A stretch of DNA of 43,567 nt from an uncultured Holophagaceae bacterium. Its GTDB lineage: Bacteria; Acidobacteriota; Holophagae; Holophagales; Holophagaceae. A program made the translations under genes and the position numbers. Of the stretch, positions 31,738-41,186 are shown piece after piece; position 1 is the stretch's first letter, and every line of letters begins with the position of its first letter. The stretch is from the NCBI GenBank assembly GCA_903890595.1, contig CAITBU010000053.1:1-43567 (forward strand), written 5' to 3'. The notes beneath the pieces were generated by a model, which saw only the letters and a program-made list of their open reading frames with translations, did no database searches and was not told where the DNA came from.

Positions 31738-32841
31738 ATGCCCAGCCCTGCCACCGTCCGAGCCTTCCTGCGCGCCGTCGCCACCCTGCTGCTCCTGAGT
31801 GTGCCGCTGGGGGCCGTGCCCCCGGGCTACCCGGCGGACTACCAGAAGCTCGTGGATGCGGGTCGCAAGGAGGGCAAGCTGGTGGTCTACGCCACCACGG
31901 ACAGCAAGTCCGCCGAGCCCATCGTCAAGGACTTCGAGGCCCTCTACCCGGGCATCAAGGTGGAGTACAACGACCTCAACAGTACCGAGCTGTACAACCG
32001 CTACATCAGCGAAGCAGCCGCCGGTGGGGGCACGGGCGATGTCACCTGGAGCTCCGCCATGGACCTGCAGGTGAAGCTGGTGATGGACGGCCATGCGGTG
32101 GCCTACAAGTCCCCGGAAGCGAAGAACATTCCCACCTGGGCCCTGTGGAAGGACATGGCCTGGGGCACCACCTATGAGCCCATCTCCATCCTGTACAACA
32201 AGCGCCTGCTCAAGGGCGAGGAGATCCCCCAGTCCCATGCGGACCTGCTCAGGGTGCTGGCCAACCCCCGCTTCAAGGGCAAGGTGGTCACCTACGACCC
32301 CGAGCGCAGCGGGGTGGGCTTCTCCTACCTGACCCAGGACCTGAAGAACAATCCCAAGGGCTTCTGGGACATGGCCGGTGCCCTGGGCAAGGCCGGCGTG
32401 AAGGTCTACACCAGCACCGGGGCCATGATGGAGAAGGTCAGCAGCGGGGAGGCCCTCCTGGGCTACAACATCATCGGGTCCTATGCCTTCCTCAAGGCCA
32501 AGAAGGACCCCTCCATCGGCTACCTCTATCCCTCGGACTACACGGTGGTGATGTCCCGGGTGATGTTCATCTCCCGCCACGCCAAGAATCCCAACGCTGC
32601 CAAGCTCTGGGCGGACTACATCCTCTCGGCGCGGGGCCAGCAGATCATCTCGGACAAGGCCGACCTGTTCTCCATTCGCGCCGACATCAAGGGGGAGACC
32701 ACCCTGGCCAACCTCACCAAGGTGCTTGGCTCAGGGGCCCGGCCCATCCCCATCGGGCAGGACACCGTGGAGTTCCTGGACCAGAAGAAGCGCCTCGACT
32801 TCCTGAAGAAGTGGCAGCAGGCCCTCGGCACCGTCAAGTAG
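31738..32841 (+). CDS. ABC importer substrate-binding protein (iron(III)/polyamine-type class)
   Basis: This encodes 367 residues. A signal peptide (ending near LGAV) precedes a type-2 periplasmic binding fold: KLVVYATTDSKSAEPIVKDFEALYPGI, TGDVTWSSAMDLQ, TTYEPISILYNK, and a hinge-region YNIIGSY. This grouping contains FbpA/AfuA iron(III), thiamine and 2-aminoethylphosphonate binders. I cannot see a decisive ligand signature, although several tyrosines near 255-265 (YLYPSDY) could ligand iron. GAGGGG precedes the ATG. It is the first of three genes that together make a complete importer. Confidence 0.88.
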   Translation: MPSPATVRAFLRAVATLLLLSVPLGAVPPGYPADYQKLVDAGRKEGKLVVYATTDSKSAEPIVKDFEALYPGIKVEYNDLNSTELYNRYISEAAAGGGTGDVTWSSAMDLQVKLVMDGHAVAYKSPEAKNIPTWALWKDMAWGTTYEPISILYNKRLLKGEEIPQSHADLLRVLANPRFKGKVVTYDPERSGVGFSYLTQDLKNNPKGFWDMAGALGKAGVKVYTSTGAMMEKVSSGEALLGYNIIGSYAFLKAKKDPSIGYLYPSDYTVVMSRVMFISRHAKNPNAAKLWADYILSARGQQIISDKADLFSIRADIKGETTLANLTKVLGSGARPIPIGQDTVEFLDQKKRLDFLKKWQQALGTVK

Positions 32842-32844
32842 CCC

Positions 32845-34518
32845 ATGCGGAAGATGTCCCCGGCCCGGATCGCCGTGATCCTCCTCACGGCGGTGGTGGT
32901 CTTCCTGCCCATCGGCCTGCTCCTCTGGCAGAGCTTCCTGGACGCACCGTTCTTTCAGCTCCAGAAGCACTTCGGTCTGGATGCCTACCGCTTCATCTTC
33001 GAGGACCCAGACTTCAAGCGGTCCTTCCTGAACAGCCTCTACATCTCCTGCGGCATGGGCCTGATCTCGGTGCCCCTGGGCGGCCTCCTGGCCTTCCTGA
33101 TGGTGCGCACGGACCTGCCGGGCCGGGCCTGGATTGAGCCCCTGCTGCTGATCCCGGTCTTCGTGTCGCCCATGATCCTCTGCTTTGGCTACACCGTGGC
33201 CGTGGGCCCCGTGGGCTTCGTGTCCCTGTGGGTTGAGAAGCTCGTGGGCAGCGTGCCCTGGAACCTCTACTCCATGGCCAGCATCGTCCTCATCGCCGGC
33301 CTGTCCCACGTGCCCCATGTGTACCTCTACACAGCCTCGGCCCTGCGGAGCCTCAGCTCCGACGTGGAGGAGGCGGCCCGGGTGGCGGGGGCAGGCCCCC
33401 TCAAGGTCGCCGCCACCATCAGCCTGCCCATGGTCATGCCGGCCCTGCTCTACAGCGGGGTACTGGTGTTCTTCCTGGGCTTTCAGGTCTTCGGTCTGGC
33501 CCTGGTGCTGGGCGATCCCGAAGGCCACCTGGTGTTGGCGACCTACCTCTACAAGCTCACCAACAAGCTGGGCGTGCCCTCCTATCACCTGATGGCGGCG
33601 GTGGCCATGTGCATCGTCGGCATCACTGTGCCCATGGTGCTTTCCCAGCGCTTCCTGCTACGAAACGCCCACAAGTACATCACCCTCAAAGGCAAGGGCT
33701 CCCGCCAGCGGCCCCTGCCCCTGGGGGGATGGCGCTGGGTGGCGGCGGTGGTGGTGCTGGCCTGGCTGGTCCTGACGGTGGTCATCCCGGTCTCGGGCGT
33801 GATCTTCCGGGCCTTCGTCACCAACTGGGGCGAGGGCGTCATCTTCCGCGAGGCCTTCACCCTGGAGAACTTCAAGGCGGTCTTCGAGCAGACGAACCTC
33901 ATGCGGGGCGTGGTCAACACCGTGCTGCTGGGGGTCATCGGCGGCGGTCTCTCGGTGCTGTGCTTCGCCTTCATCGGCCTCTCTTCACACCGGAAGAACA
34001 ATGGCTGGACCCGGCTCCTGGACTACACCGTCATGACCCCCCGGGCCATCCCGGGCCTCCTGGCGGGCCTGGCCTTCCTGTGGGTCTTCCTCTTCTTTCC
34101 GCCGCTGGTCCCCTTCCGCAAGACCCTGCTGAGTCTCTGGCTGGCCTACACCGTGGTGTGGCTGGCCTATGGCATGCGCCTCATCAGCACCTCGCTGCTC
34201 CAGGTGGGGCCAGAGCTGGAGGAGTCCGCCCGGGTCACCGGCGCCAGCCCCGGGCAGGTGAACCGCCACATCACCGTGCCCCTGATCCGCTACGGCCTGC
34301 TGGCCAGCTGGCTGATGATCTTCATGATCTTCGAGCGGGAGTACTCCACCGGTGTCTACCTGTTGGGTCCCGGCACCGAGGTCATCGGCTCGCTGATGGT
34401 GTCCCTCTGGGGCGCGGGCGCCATCGACATCATCTCGGCCCTCTCCTTCATCAACATCCTGCTGGTCAGTGCGGGGATGGGGATCGCCCTGCGCTATGGA
34501 GTGAAGCTGCATGACTGA
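32845..34518 (+). CDS. ABC importer permease, fused two-domain type
   Basis: This encodes 557 residues, about 12 membrane helices in two homologous halves (about 1-285 and 295-557). Each half has an EAA loop for the ATPase: EEAARVAGAGPLKVAATISLP and EESARVTGASPGQVNRHITVP. This duplicated arrangement is typical of FbpB, ThiP and related importers. The gene starts 3 bases after the binding-protein stop and overlaps the ATPase start by 8 bases, indicating one transcript and coupled translation. Confidence 0.93.
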   Translation: MRKMSPARIAVILLTAVVVFLPIGLLLWQSFLDAPFFQLQKHFGLDAYRFIFEDPDFKRSFLNSLYISCGMGLISVPLGGLLAFLMVRTDLPGRAWIEPLLLIPVFVSPMILCFGYTVAVGPVGFVSLWVEKLVGSVPWNLYSMASIVLIAGLSHVPHVYLYTASALRSLSSDVEEAARVAGAGPLKVAATISLPMVMPALLYSGVLVFFLGFQVFGLALVLGDPEGHLVLATYLYKLTNKLGVPSYHLMAAVAMCIVGITVPMVLSQRFLLRNAHKYITLKGKGSRQRPLPLGGWRWVAAVVVLAWLVLTVVIPVSGVIFRAFVTNWGEGVIFREAFTLENFKAVFEQTNLMRGVVNTVLLGVIGGGLSVLCFAFIGLSSHRKNNGWTRLLDYTVMTPRAIPGLLAGLAFLWVFLFFPPLVPFRKTLLSLWLAYTVVWLAYGMRLISTSLLQVGPELEESARVTGASPGQVNRHITVPLIRYGLLASWLMIFMIFEREYSTGVYLLGPGTEVIGSLMVSLWGAGAIDIISALSFINILLVSAGMGIALRYGVKLHD

Positions 34519-35572
34519 CATCGAACTGAGCGTCCAAGACCTTCATGTCACCCTCGGCCAGAACCCCATCCTCAAGGGCGTCAGCCTCGAGGTGAAGCGG
34601 GGCGAGATTGTGGCCCTGCTGGGCCCCTCGGGCAGCGGCAAGACCACCCTGCTGCGGGCCATCGCTGGCCTGGAGCTGCCGGCCCAGGGGGCCATCCGCA
34701 TCGGCGAGCAGACGGTGTTCGACCAGGCGGCCGGGGTGGATGTGCCCGCGGAGAAGCGCAGCCTCGGCTTCGTCTTCCAGTCCTACGCCCTATGGCCCCA
34801 CCGCACGGTCTTCCAGAACGTGGCCTACGGCCTGAAGCTGCGGAAGGTGCCGGCGGACGAGATCCGGACCCGGGTGGCCGAGGTGCTGCGGGACCTGGGT
34901 CTGGGCGACCTGGGCCAGCGCCACCCCCACCAGCTCTCCGGTGGCCAGCAGCAGCGGGTGGCCCTGGCCCGGTCCCTGGTCTACAAGCCCCGGGTGATCC
35001 TGCTGGATGAGCCCCTCTCCAACCTGGACGCCAAGCTCCGGGAGGAGGCCCGCATCTGGCTGCGGCAGCTGATCATCGACCTCGACCTGTCGGCGGTGTG
35101 CGTCACCCACGACCAGGCCGAGGCCATGGCCATGGCCGATCAGGTGGTGCTGCTGCGGGAAGGCCTCATTGAGCAGGCGGGCACGCCCCAACAGCTCTAC
35201 GGGGAACCCGACAGCCTCTTTGTGGCCGAGTTCATGGGGGCCAACAATGCCCTGGCCGGGCGCGTCGCCAGCGTCAGTGGCACCCAGGCCCAGCTCGAGG
35301 GGGAGGGCTGGTCCCTCCAGGGCCGTCTGCGCACGCCACGGGGGGCCGGTGAGGCCGCCACCGGCGTCATCCGCCTGGAGAAGATCCGCCTGGTGGACGC
35401 CCCGGGACCGAACGTCCTGCGCATCCCCCTCCGGGCCTCGGTCTACCTGGGCCATGCCTGGGAGTACCTCTTCGACCTGGGGGGCACCACCCTGCGGGGC
35501 TATGGATCCGAGGCCCTGCCCCCCGGGGAGCGCCTCGTGGAGATCCCCGCCGAGCACCTCTGGCTGTTCTGA
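34511..35572 (+). CDS. ABC importer ATP-binding protein with TOBE domain
   Basis: This encodes 353 residues. It has Walker A GPSGSGKTTL (about 38-47), Q-loop FQSYALWPHRTVFQNV, signature LSGGQQQRVALARSL, Walker B VILLDEPLSNLDAKL and His switch VTHDQAEAMAMAD. A C-terminal TOBE-type regulatory region (about 245-353) matches the FbpC/PotA/UgpC class. All catalytic residues are intact. It ends 8 bases from the convergent yacG gene. Confidence 0.94.
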   Translation: MTDIELSVQDLHVTLGQNPILKGVSLEVKRGEIVALLGPSGSGKTTLLRAIAGLELPAQGAIRIGEQTVFDQAAGVDVPAEKRSLGFVFQSYALWPHRTVFQNVAYGLKLRKVPADEIRTRVAEVLRDLGLGDLGQRHPHQLSGGQQQRVALARSLVYKPRVILLDEPLSNLDAKLREEARIWLRQLIIDLDLSAVCVTHDQAEAMAMADQVVLLREGLIEQAGTPQQLYGEPDSLFVAEFMGANNALAGRVASVSGTQAQLEGEGWSLQGRLRTPRGAGEAATGVIRLEKIRLVDAPGPNVLRIPLRASVYLGHAWEYLFDLGGTTLRGYGSEALPPGERLVEIPAEHLWLF

Positions 35573-35580
35573 CGGTTGCC

Positions 35581-35781
35581 TCAGCTGCCCTCGACCTCGC
35601 CGCTCCAGCCTTCGCCAGCCTCTTCCTGGGGTTTCTCTGGGATGCGGTAGCTCTCGCTGGACCAGGCGCCGAGGTCCTGGGTGCGGCAGCGCTCGGAGCA
35701 GAAGGGCTTGAAGGCGTTCCCTTCCCAAGAGGTGGGGATGCGGCAGGAGGGGCAGGGACGGAGGACCATGGCAATCAGCAT
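35581..35781 (-). CDS. yacG: YacG-type zinc-binding protein (DNA gyrase inhibitor family)
   Basis: This encodes 66 residues. It has the four-cysteine YacG zinc finger (CPSC near 10-13, FCSERC near 28-33) followed by DLGAW, the YRIP motif and an acidic tail. E. coli YacG (65 residues) binds GyrB and inhibits gyrase. The start at 35781 or the ATG four codons later are both possible; neither has a strong ribosome site. It lies between the ABC importer and dnaK and is transcribed away from dnaK. Confidence 0.85.
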   Translation of the reverse strand: MLIAMVLRPCPSCRIPTSWEGNAFKPFCSERCRTQDLGAWSSESYRIPEKPQEEAGEGWSGEVEGS

Positions 35782-35841
35782 ATCCGTTCAGGCCTAGATA
35801 CAGATCAAGAAGAAAATATGAGTGAATTTCAGAAGATGTAC

Positions 35842-35869
35842 TTGACGAGCCGGTTCCTTCCTCTATACT
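35842..35869 (+). promoter_or_regulatory. dnaK promoter
   Basis: TTGACG (35842-35847) and TATACT (35864-35869) are separated by 16 bases, a strong vegetative-type promoter 22 bases ahead of the dnaK start. The preceding C makes CTTGA, which also resembles a heat-shock -35 element, but no heat-shock -10 is evident. AGGAGG at 35880-35885 is the ribosome site. Confidence 0.7.
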
Positions 35870-35891
35870 CACTGAGAACAGGAGGAATCCC

Positions 35892-37784
<1,893 letters not shown>

Positions 37785-37828
37785 TTTCCTCCGGGGGTTC
37801 CACGCTGCGCGAACACCCCCGGACCCCC

Positions 37829-37864
37829 AAGAAGGGGCGCGGCCAAGCCGCGCCCCTTCTTTTT
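37829..37864 (+). terminator. strong intrinsic terminator of dnaK
   Basis: A perfect 15-bp stem (37829-37843 with 37847-37861) and CAA loop is followed by a T-run, 45 bases after the dnaK stop. A weaker upstream hairpin (CCGGGGG / CCCCCGG, about 37793-37822) may add to it. Confidence 0.92.
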
Positions 37865-37903
37865 CCCCGGGCATAAGAAATCTGAGTGCTTTACACTAAA
37901 CCC

Positions 37904-38971
37904 ATGGCTCATCCTGACTACTACAAGATCCTGGGGGTGGCTCGTGGCGCCTCGGATGAGGACATCAAGAAGGCCTACCGCAAGCTGGCCCGGAAGCACC
38001 ACCCGGACCTGAATCCCGGCGATGCCAAGGCTGAGGCCGAGTTCAAGAAGCTGTCCGAAGCCAACGATGTGCTGGCGGACGCCGAGAAGCGGCGCAACTA
38101 CGACAGCTATGGGGATCCAGCGGGTCCCGGTGCCCAGGCCCCTCCGGGGTTCCCCCAGGAGGGCAACTTCTCCTTCGAGGACTTGTTCTCTGGGATTGGC
38201 GGCCGCTCCTCCCGGCACGGGCCCGAGCGGGGCGAGGACCTGGTCCACAGCGTGCGCCTGGGCTTCCGCGAGGCCTATGAGGGCACGCGCCTGAACCTGC
38301 GGGTCAACCGGTCCGAGCCCTGTCTCTCCTGCCGAGGCACCGGTGAGGTGGGCCGGCGGGCCGAGACCTGCCGGGGCTGCCAGGGCAAGGGCCGGGTGGG
38401 CGGCGGCAGCGGCTTCCTCTCCTTTGGCCGGGTCTGCCCGGACTGCGGGGGCAAGGGGTCCCGGACCCCGCCCTGTCCCGACTGCAAGGGGGCCGGCCGC
38501 CACGCCCGCCAGGACTCGGTGGCCATCAATATTCCGGCGGGGGTGGATGATGGTGCCCGCTTGAAGGTGGCTGGCAAGGGTGAGGCGGGCCGGCGCGGCG
38601 GGGGTCCCGGCGACCTCTTCCTCCAGATCAGCATGGAGCCGGACAAGCGCTTCACCCGGATGGGCGCCAACCTCAACGTGACCATCTCCATCAGCTTCAG
38701 CGAGGCTGCCCTGGGCGCCAAGGTGCCGGTGCCCACCCCCGAGGGGGAGCGCACGATCAAGGTCCCGCCGGGCACCCAGTCGGGCGCCAAGCACCGCCTC
38801 AAGGGCGAGGGCATGCCCATCCCCAAGACTGGCGGCCAGCGCGGTGATGTCATCGTCGAGTTCAAGGTGGTGACCCCTCAGTTGCACGACGAGAAGAGCA
38901 AGGCCCTGATGCGGGAATTGGGCGAACTGAACGATGAGGAATGGCACAAGCAGCGGGGTTCGCATGGCTAA
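37904..38971 (+). CDS. dnaJ: co-chaperone DnaJ (Hsp40)
   Basis: This encodes 355 residues. It has a J domain (1-70, HPD at 33-35), a Gly/Phe-containing linker and a zinc-finger domain with four CxxCxGxG repeats (CLSCRGTG, CRGCQGKG, CPDCGGKG, CPDCKGAG, about 144-205). The C-terminal substrate-binding domains follow. The linker is short. The ATG at 37904 lacks a visible ribosome site. A -10-like TACACT ends 6 bases before it, so a leaderless or very short-leader transcript is possible; a GTG 18 bases upstream is the alternative start. It lies after the dnaK terminator and overlaps the regulator that follows. Confidence 0.95.
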   Translation: MAHPDYYKILGVARGASDEDIKKAYRKLARKHHPDLNPGDAKAEAEFKKLSEANDVLADAEKRRNYDSYGDPAGPGAQAPPGFPQEGNFSFEDLFSGIGGRSSRHGPERGEDLVHSVRLGFREAYEGTRLNLRVNRSEPCLSCRGTGEVGRRAETCRGCQGKGRVGGGSGFLSFGRVCPDCGGKGSRTPPCPDCKGAGRHARQDSVAINIPAGVDDGARLKVAGKGEAGRRGGGPGDLFLQISMEPDKRFTRMGANLNVTISISFSEAALGAKVPVPTPEGERTIKVPPGTQSGAKHRLKGEGMPIPKTGGQRGDVIVEFKVVTPQLHDEKSKALMRELGELNDEEWHKQRGSHG

Positions 38972-39344
38972 CTCAAGGGACCCCCGCATGGGGGCCTACA
39001 TGATCGGGGTGGTGTCTGTTCGTTACAGCGTCCACCCCCAGACCCTGCGCCTCTACGAGCGGGAGGGCCTCCTCGCCCCCAGTCGCACCGAGGGCAAGAC
39101 CCGCCTCTACAGCGACGAGGACCTGGAGCGCCTGGAGTTCATCCTGAACCTGACCCGGGACCTGGGCGTCAATCTGGCGGGGGTGGAGGTGGTGCTGGGT
39201 CTGCGGGATCGCCTGAACCGCATGCAGGAGGACATGGAGGGGTTGGTGCGGGTGATGGAAGCCGCCGGTCTCCGGGACGTGCCGCGCCCCGCCTCCTCCA
39301 CCGGCCTGGTGAAGCTGACCCCCCAGGGTCTGCGGAAGCGCTGA
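38964..39344 (+). CDS. hspR: HspR-like MerR-family regulator
   Basis: This encodes 126 residues. The MerR-type winged helix-turn-helix reads VVSVRYSVHPQTLRLYEREGLLAPSRTEGKTRLYSDEDLERLEFI, and the VHPQTLRLYE core is typical of HspR repressors. A short amphipathic region follows. HspR represses dnaK operons through HAIR sites in actinobacteria, with DnaK as co-repressor. Here the gene overlaps the dnaJ stop by 8 bases (ATGGCTAA), consistent with chaperone control. Starts at 38988 or 39000 are also possible. A canonical HAIR inverted repeat was not found upstream of dnaK. Confidence 0.8.
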   Translation: MANSRDPRMGAYMIGVVSVRYSVHPQTLRLYEREGLLAPSRTEGKTRLYSDEDLERLEFILNLTRDLGVNLAGVEVVLGLRDRLNRMQEDMEGLVRVMEAAGLRDVPRPASSTGLVKLTPQGLRKR

Positions 39345-39411
39345 GACCTGCCCTTGGTGGCACAGTCGTTATAAAGTCTGGACACACCCCCCGTTGCGCG
39401 GGGGCCTTGCT

Positions 39412-40305
39412 ATGCTGAACCCACGACCTGGGAGTTTCGTGCCCATCCGGCATCTCGAAGAGCGTTCGCTCGACAAGTACTTCGACTCGATCCGGCACCT
39501 GCCTCTGCTCACTGCCGAGGAAGAGCGGATCAACGGGCGCTTGTGGCAAAACGACCGGAACCCCGAGGGCCTGCGCCGCTTGGTGGAAGGCAACCTCCGC
39601 TTCGTGGTCAAGGAGGCCCGCAAGTTTGAGGGCATGGGTCTCGACCTCCTGGATCTCATCAGCGAGGGGAACCTGGGCCTCATCGAGGCAGCCAAGCGCT
39701 TCGACCCCGAGCGCCTGAACAAGTTCCTCACCTACGCCTCGTGGTGGGTGCGGCAGGCGATCTTCCACGCCCTCGCTGAGCACGGCAACAAGATCCGTCT
39801 GCCCCAGAAGGTGGCGGGGCATCTGGTGCAGCTCAACCGCATCACCCAGAAGCTCAGCCAGAACCTGGGCCGGACCCCCCTGCTGCAGGAGATTGCCGAA
39901 GCGTCGGGTATGGCGGTAGAAGAGGTGGAGCGCCTGCAGCTGCTCCAGCAGACCACCTCCACTGTGTCCACCGAGCAGGGCCTGGGCGACTCCGACCTCA
40001 CCGTGGGCGACAGCCTGGAGCAGGAGGTGGAGCCCTCGGCCATGCACACCATGGACCAGGAGTCCTTCCTGGAGCAGATCGAGTTCAGCCTGGCCACCCT
40101 CACCGAGAAGGAGCGCCGGATCGTCACCCTGCACTTCGGTCTGGGGGGCGAGGATCCCCTGACCCTGGAGCAGATCGGGAAGCAGTTCCGGCCCGCCATC
40201 TCCCGGGAGCGGGTGCGGCAGCTGGAAGAGCGGGCACTGGCCCGCATCCGGGAGCGCCGCAAGGATATCCTGGGGGGGTTTCTGCGGGGGAGTGACGGGC
40301 CATGA
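39412..40305 (+). CDS. sigma-70 family RNA polymerase sigma factor (RpoD/RpoS-like, short)
   Basis: This encodes 297 residues. Region 1.2 (LEERSLDKYFDSIRHLPLLTAEEE) leads to region 2 (NLRFVVKEAR, DLISEGNLGLIEAAKRFDPE, KFLTYASWWVRQAI), region 3 and region 4 (LTEKERRIVTLHFGL, LTLEQIGKQF...ISRERVRQLEERALARI). It lacks the long N-terminus of a primary sigma factor, so it is probably a group 2 or 3 sigma. A GTG at 39439 with GGGAG upstream is a good alternative start, and TATGCT near 39410 could be a promoter -10 if that start is used. Its stop overlaps the next gene by 4 bases. Proximity to dnaJ and hspR suggests a stress role, which is inference. Confidence 0.88.
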   Translation: MLNPRPGSFVPIRHLEERSLDKYFDSIRHLPLLTAEEERINGRLWQNDRNPEGLRRLVEGNLRFVVKEARKFEGMGLDLLDLISEGNLGLIEAAKRFDPERLNKFLTYASWWVRQAIFHALAEHGNKIRLPQKVAGHLVQLNRITQKLSQNLGRTPLLQEIAEASGMAVEEVERLQLLQQTTSTVSTEQGLGDSDLTVGDSLEQEVEPSAMHTMDQESFLEQIEFSLATLTEKERRIVTLHFGLGGEDPLTLEQIGKQFRPAISRERVRQLEERALARIRERRKDILGGFLRGSDGP

Positions 40306-41186
40306 AGGGAAAGCCGGACTGCCCACGCTGCCAAGGCCAGGGCCTCATCTTTGATCCCGACCCGCGCAAGCCCGTGCGGATCTGCGGCTGTACCGCAGAG
40401 GTCGCCCCGGATGCCGACACCCTGGGCCTGCCCCAGCGCTACCGCGAGGCCGACTTCACCCGGTTCTGGAAGTGGTGGAACAACGCTCAGGCCAGCACCG
40501 CCCGCACCCTGCTGGACCGGGTGGGCGATCTGGAAGACCTCCTCGCCCGCCCAGTGGACGAGGTGGGTGAGCTGGAAGGTCGGGAGGAGCTGACCAAGCT
40601 CCTGGCGGCCCTGCGCAAGCGTCCCGAGCACGGCATCCGGCCCGCCGGCGCCGAGGGCCTCGCCCAGTGGGCCACCACCGGCAAGTTCAAGTTCCGCAGG
40701 GGCTGGGAGCTGTGGTGGATCCACGGGCCCGCCCAGAGTGGCCGCAGCACCTTGGCCGCTGCCGCCCTCCGGGGCTGGGTGGAGCGCACGGGTCGGAGCG
40801 GTAGCTTCGTGTCGGTGCGCACCCTCAGCCAGGCCATCAAAGACGCCTACTACGATGTGCGCAGCTATCAGAACCAGGCCTTTCAGAGCGTGCGCGACCT
40901 GATCGAGCCCCTCCAGACACCGGCCCTGCTGGTGCTGGACGACTGGGACCGCATGGACTCGGACATCCGCGTCGCCGCCGCCCTGGCCCAGCTGCTGGAC
41001 CACCGCTACAGCGCCGAGCTGCCCACCATCCTGACGGCCGCGGCTCCGCCCGAGACCTTGGAGCGCCGGGAGGGTCACCCTCTGGCCCGCCTGGACGACA
41101 GCAGCCTGCTGGAGCGCCTGCGGGGCGCCGAGCGGGTGGAGATGGTGCCCGCCCTCAAGCCATGGATTGACCGCGTGGAGCGATGA
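40302..41186 (+). CDS. DnaC/IstB-like AAA ATPase with N-terminal zinc ribbon and Arg in Walker A
   Basis: This encodes 294 residues. A small cysteine cluster (C7, C10, C28, C30) resembles the zinc motif of DnaC/DnaI-type helicase loaders. The ATPase domain (about 135-285) has Walker A GPAQSGRST (142-150), in which the usual Lys is Arg148, Walker B LLVLDDWDRM (D213, D214) and a possible sensor region LTAAAPPE. A helical insert (about 60-125) separates the two. It may load a replicative helicase or act as a related P-loop protein; ATP turnover may be weak. It overlaps the sigma factor stop (ATGA) and the MMPL transporter start (ATGA). Confidence 0.7.
   Translation: MKGKPDCPRCQGQGLIFDPDPRKPVRICGCTAEVAPDADTLGLPQRYREADFTRFWKWWNNAQASTARTLLDRVGDLEDLLARPVDEVGELEGREELTKLLAALRKRPEHGIRPAGAEGLAQWATTGKFKFRRGWELWWIHGPAQSGRSTLAAAALRGWVERTGRSGSFVSVRTLSQAIKDAYYDVRSYQNQAFQSVRDLIEPLQTPALLVLDDWDRMDSDIRVAAALAQLLDHRYSAELPTILTAAAPPETLERREGHPLARLDDSSLLERLRGAERVEMVPALKPWIDRVER

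Noticed and set aside
30670..32580. Minus-strand open frame of 636 codons
   Set aside because: Antisense to the glycosyltransferase and the ABC binding protein; no recognisable domain, and it would cover the promoter region of both.
35782..35891. CIRCE or HAIR operator at dnaK
   Set aside because: Neither TTAGCACTC-N9-GAGTGCTAA nor CTTGAGT-N7-ACTCAAG is present; CTTGA and ACTCA occur but are too far apart.
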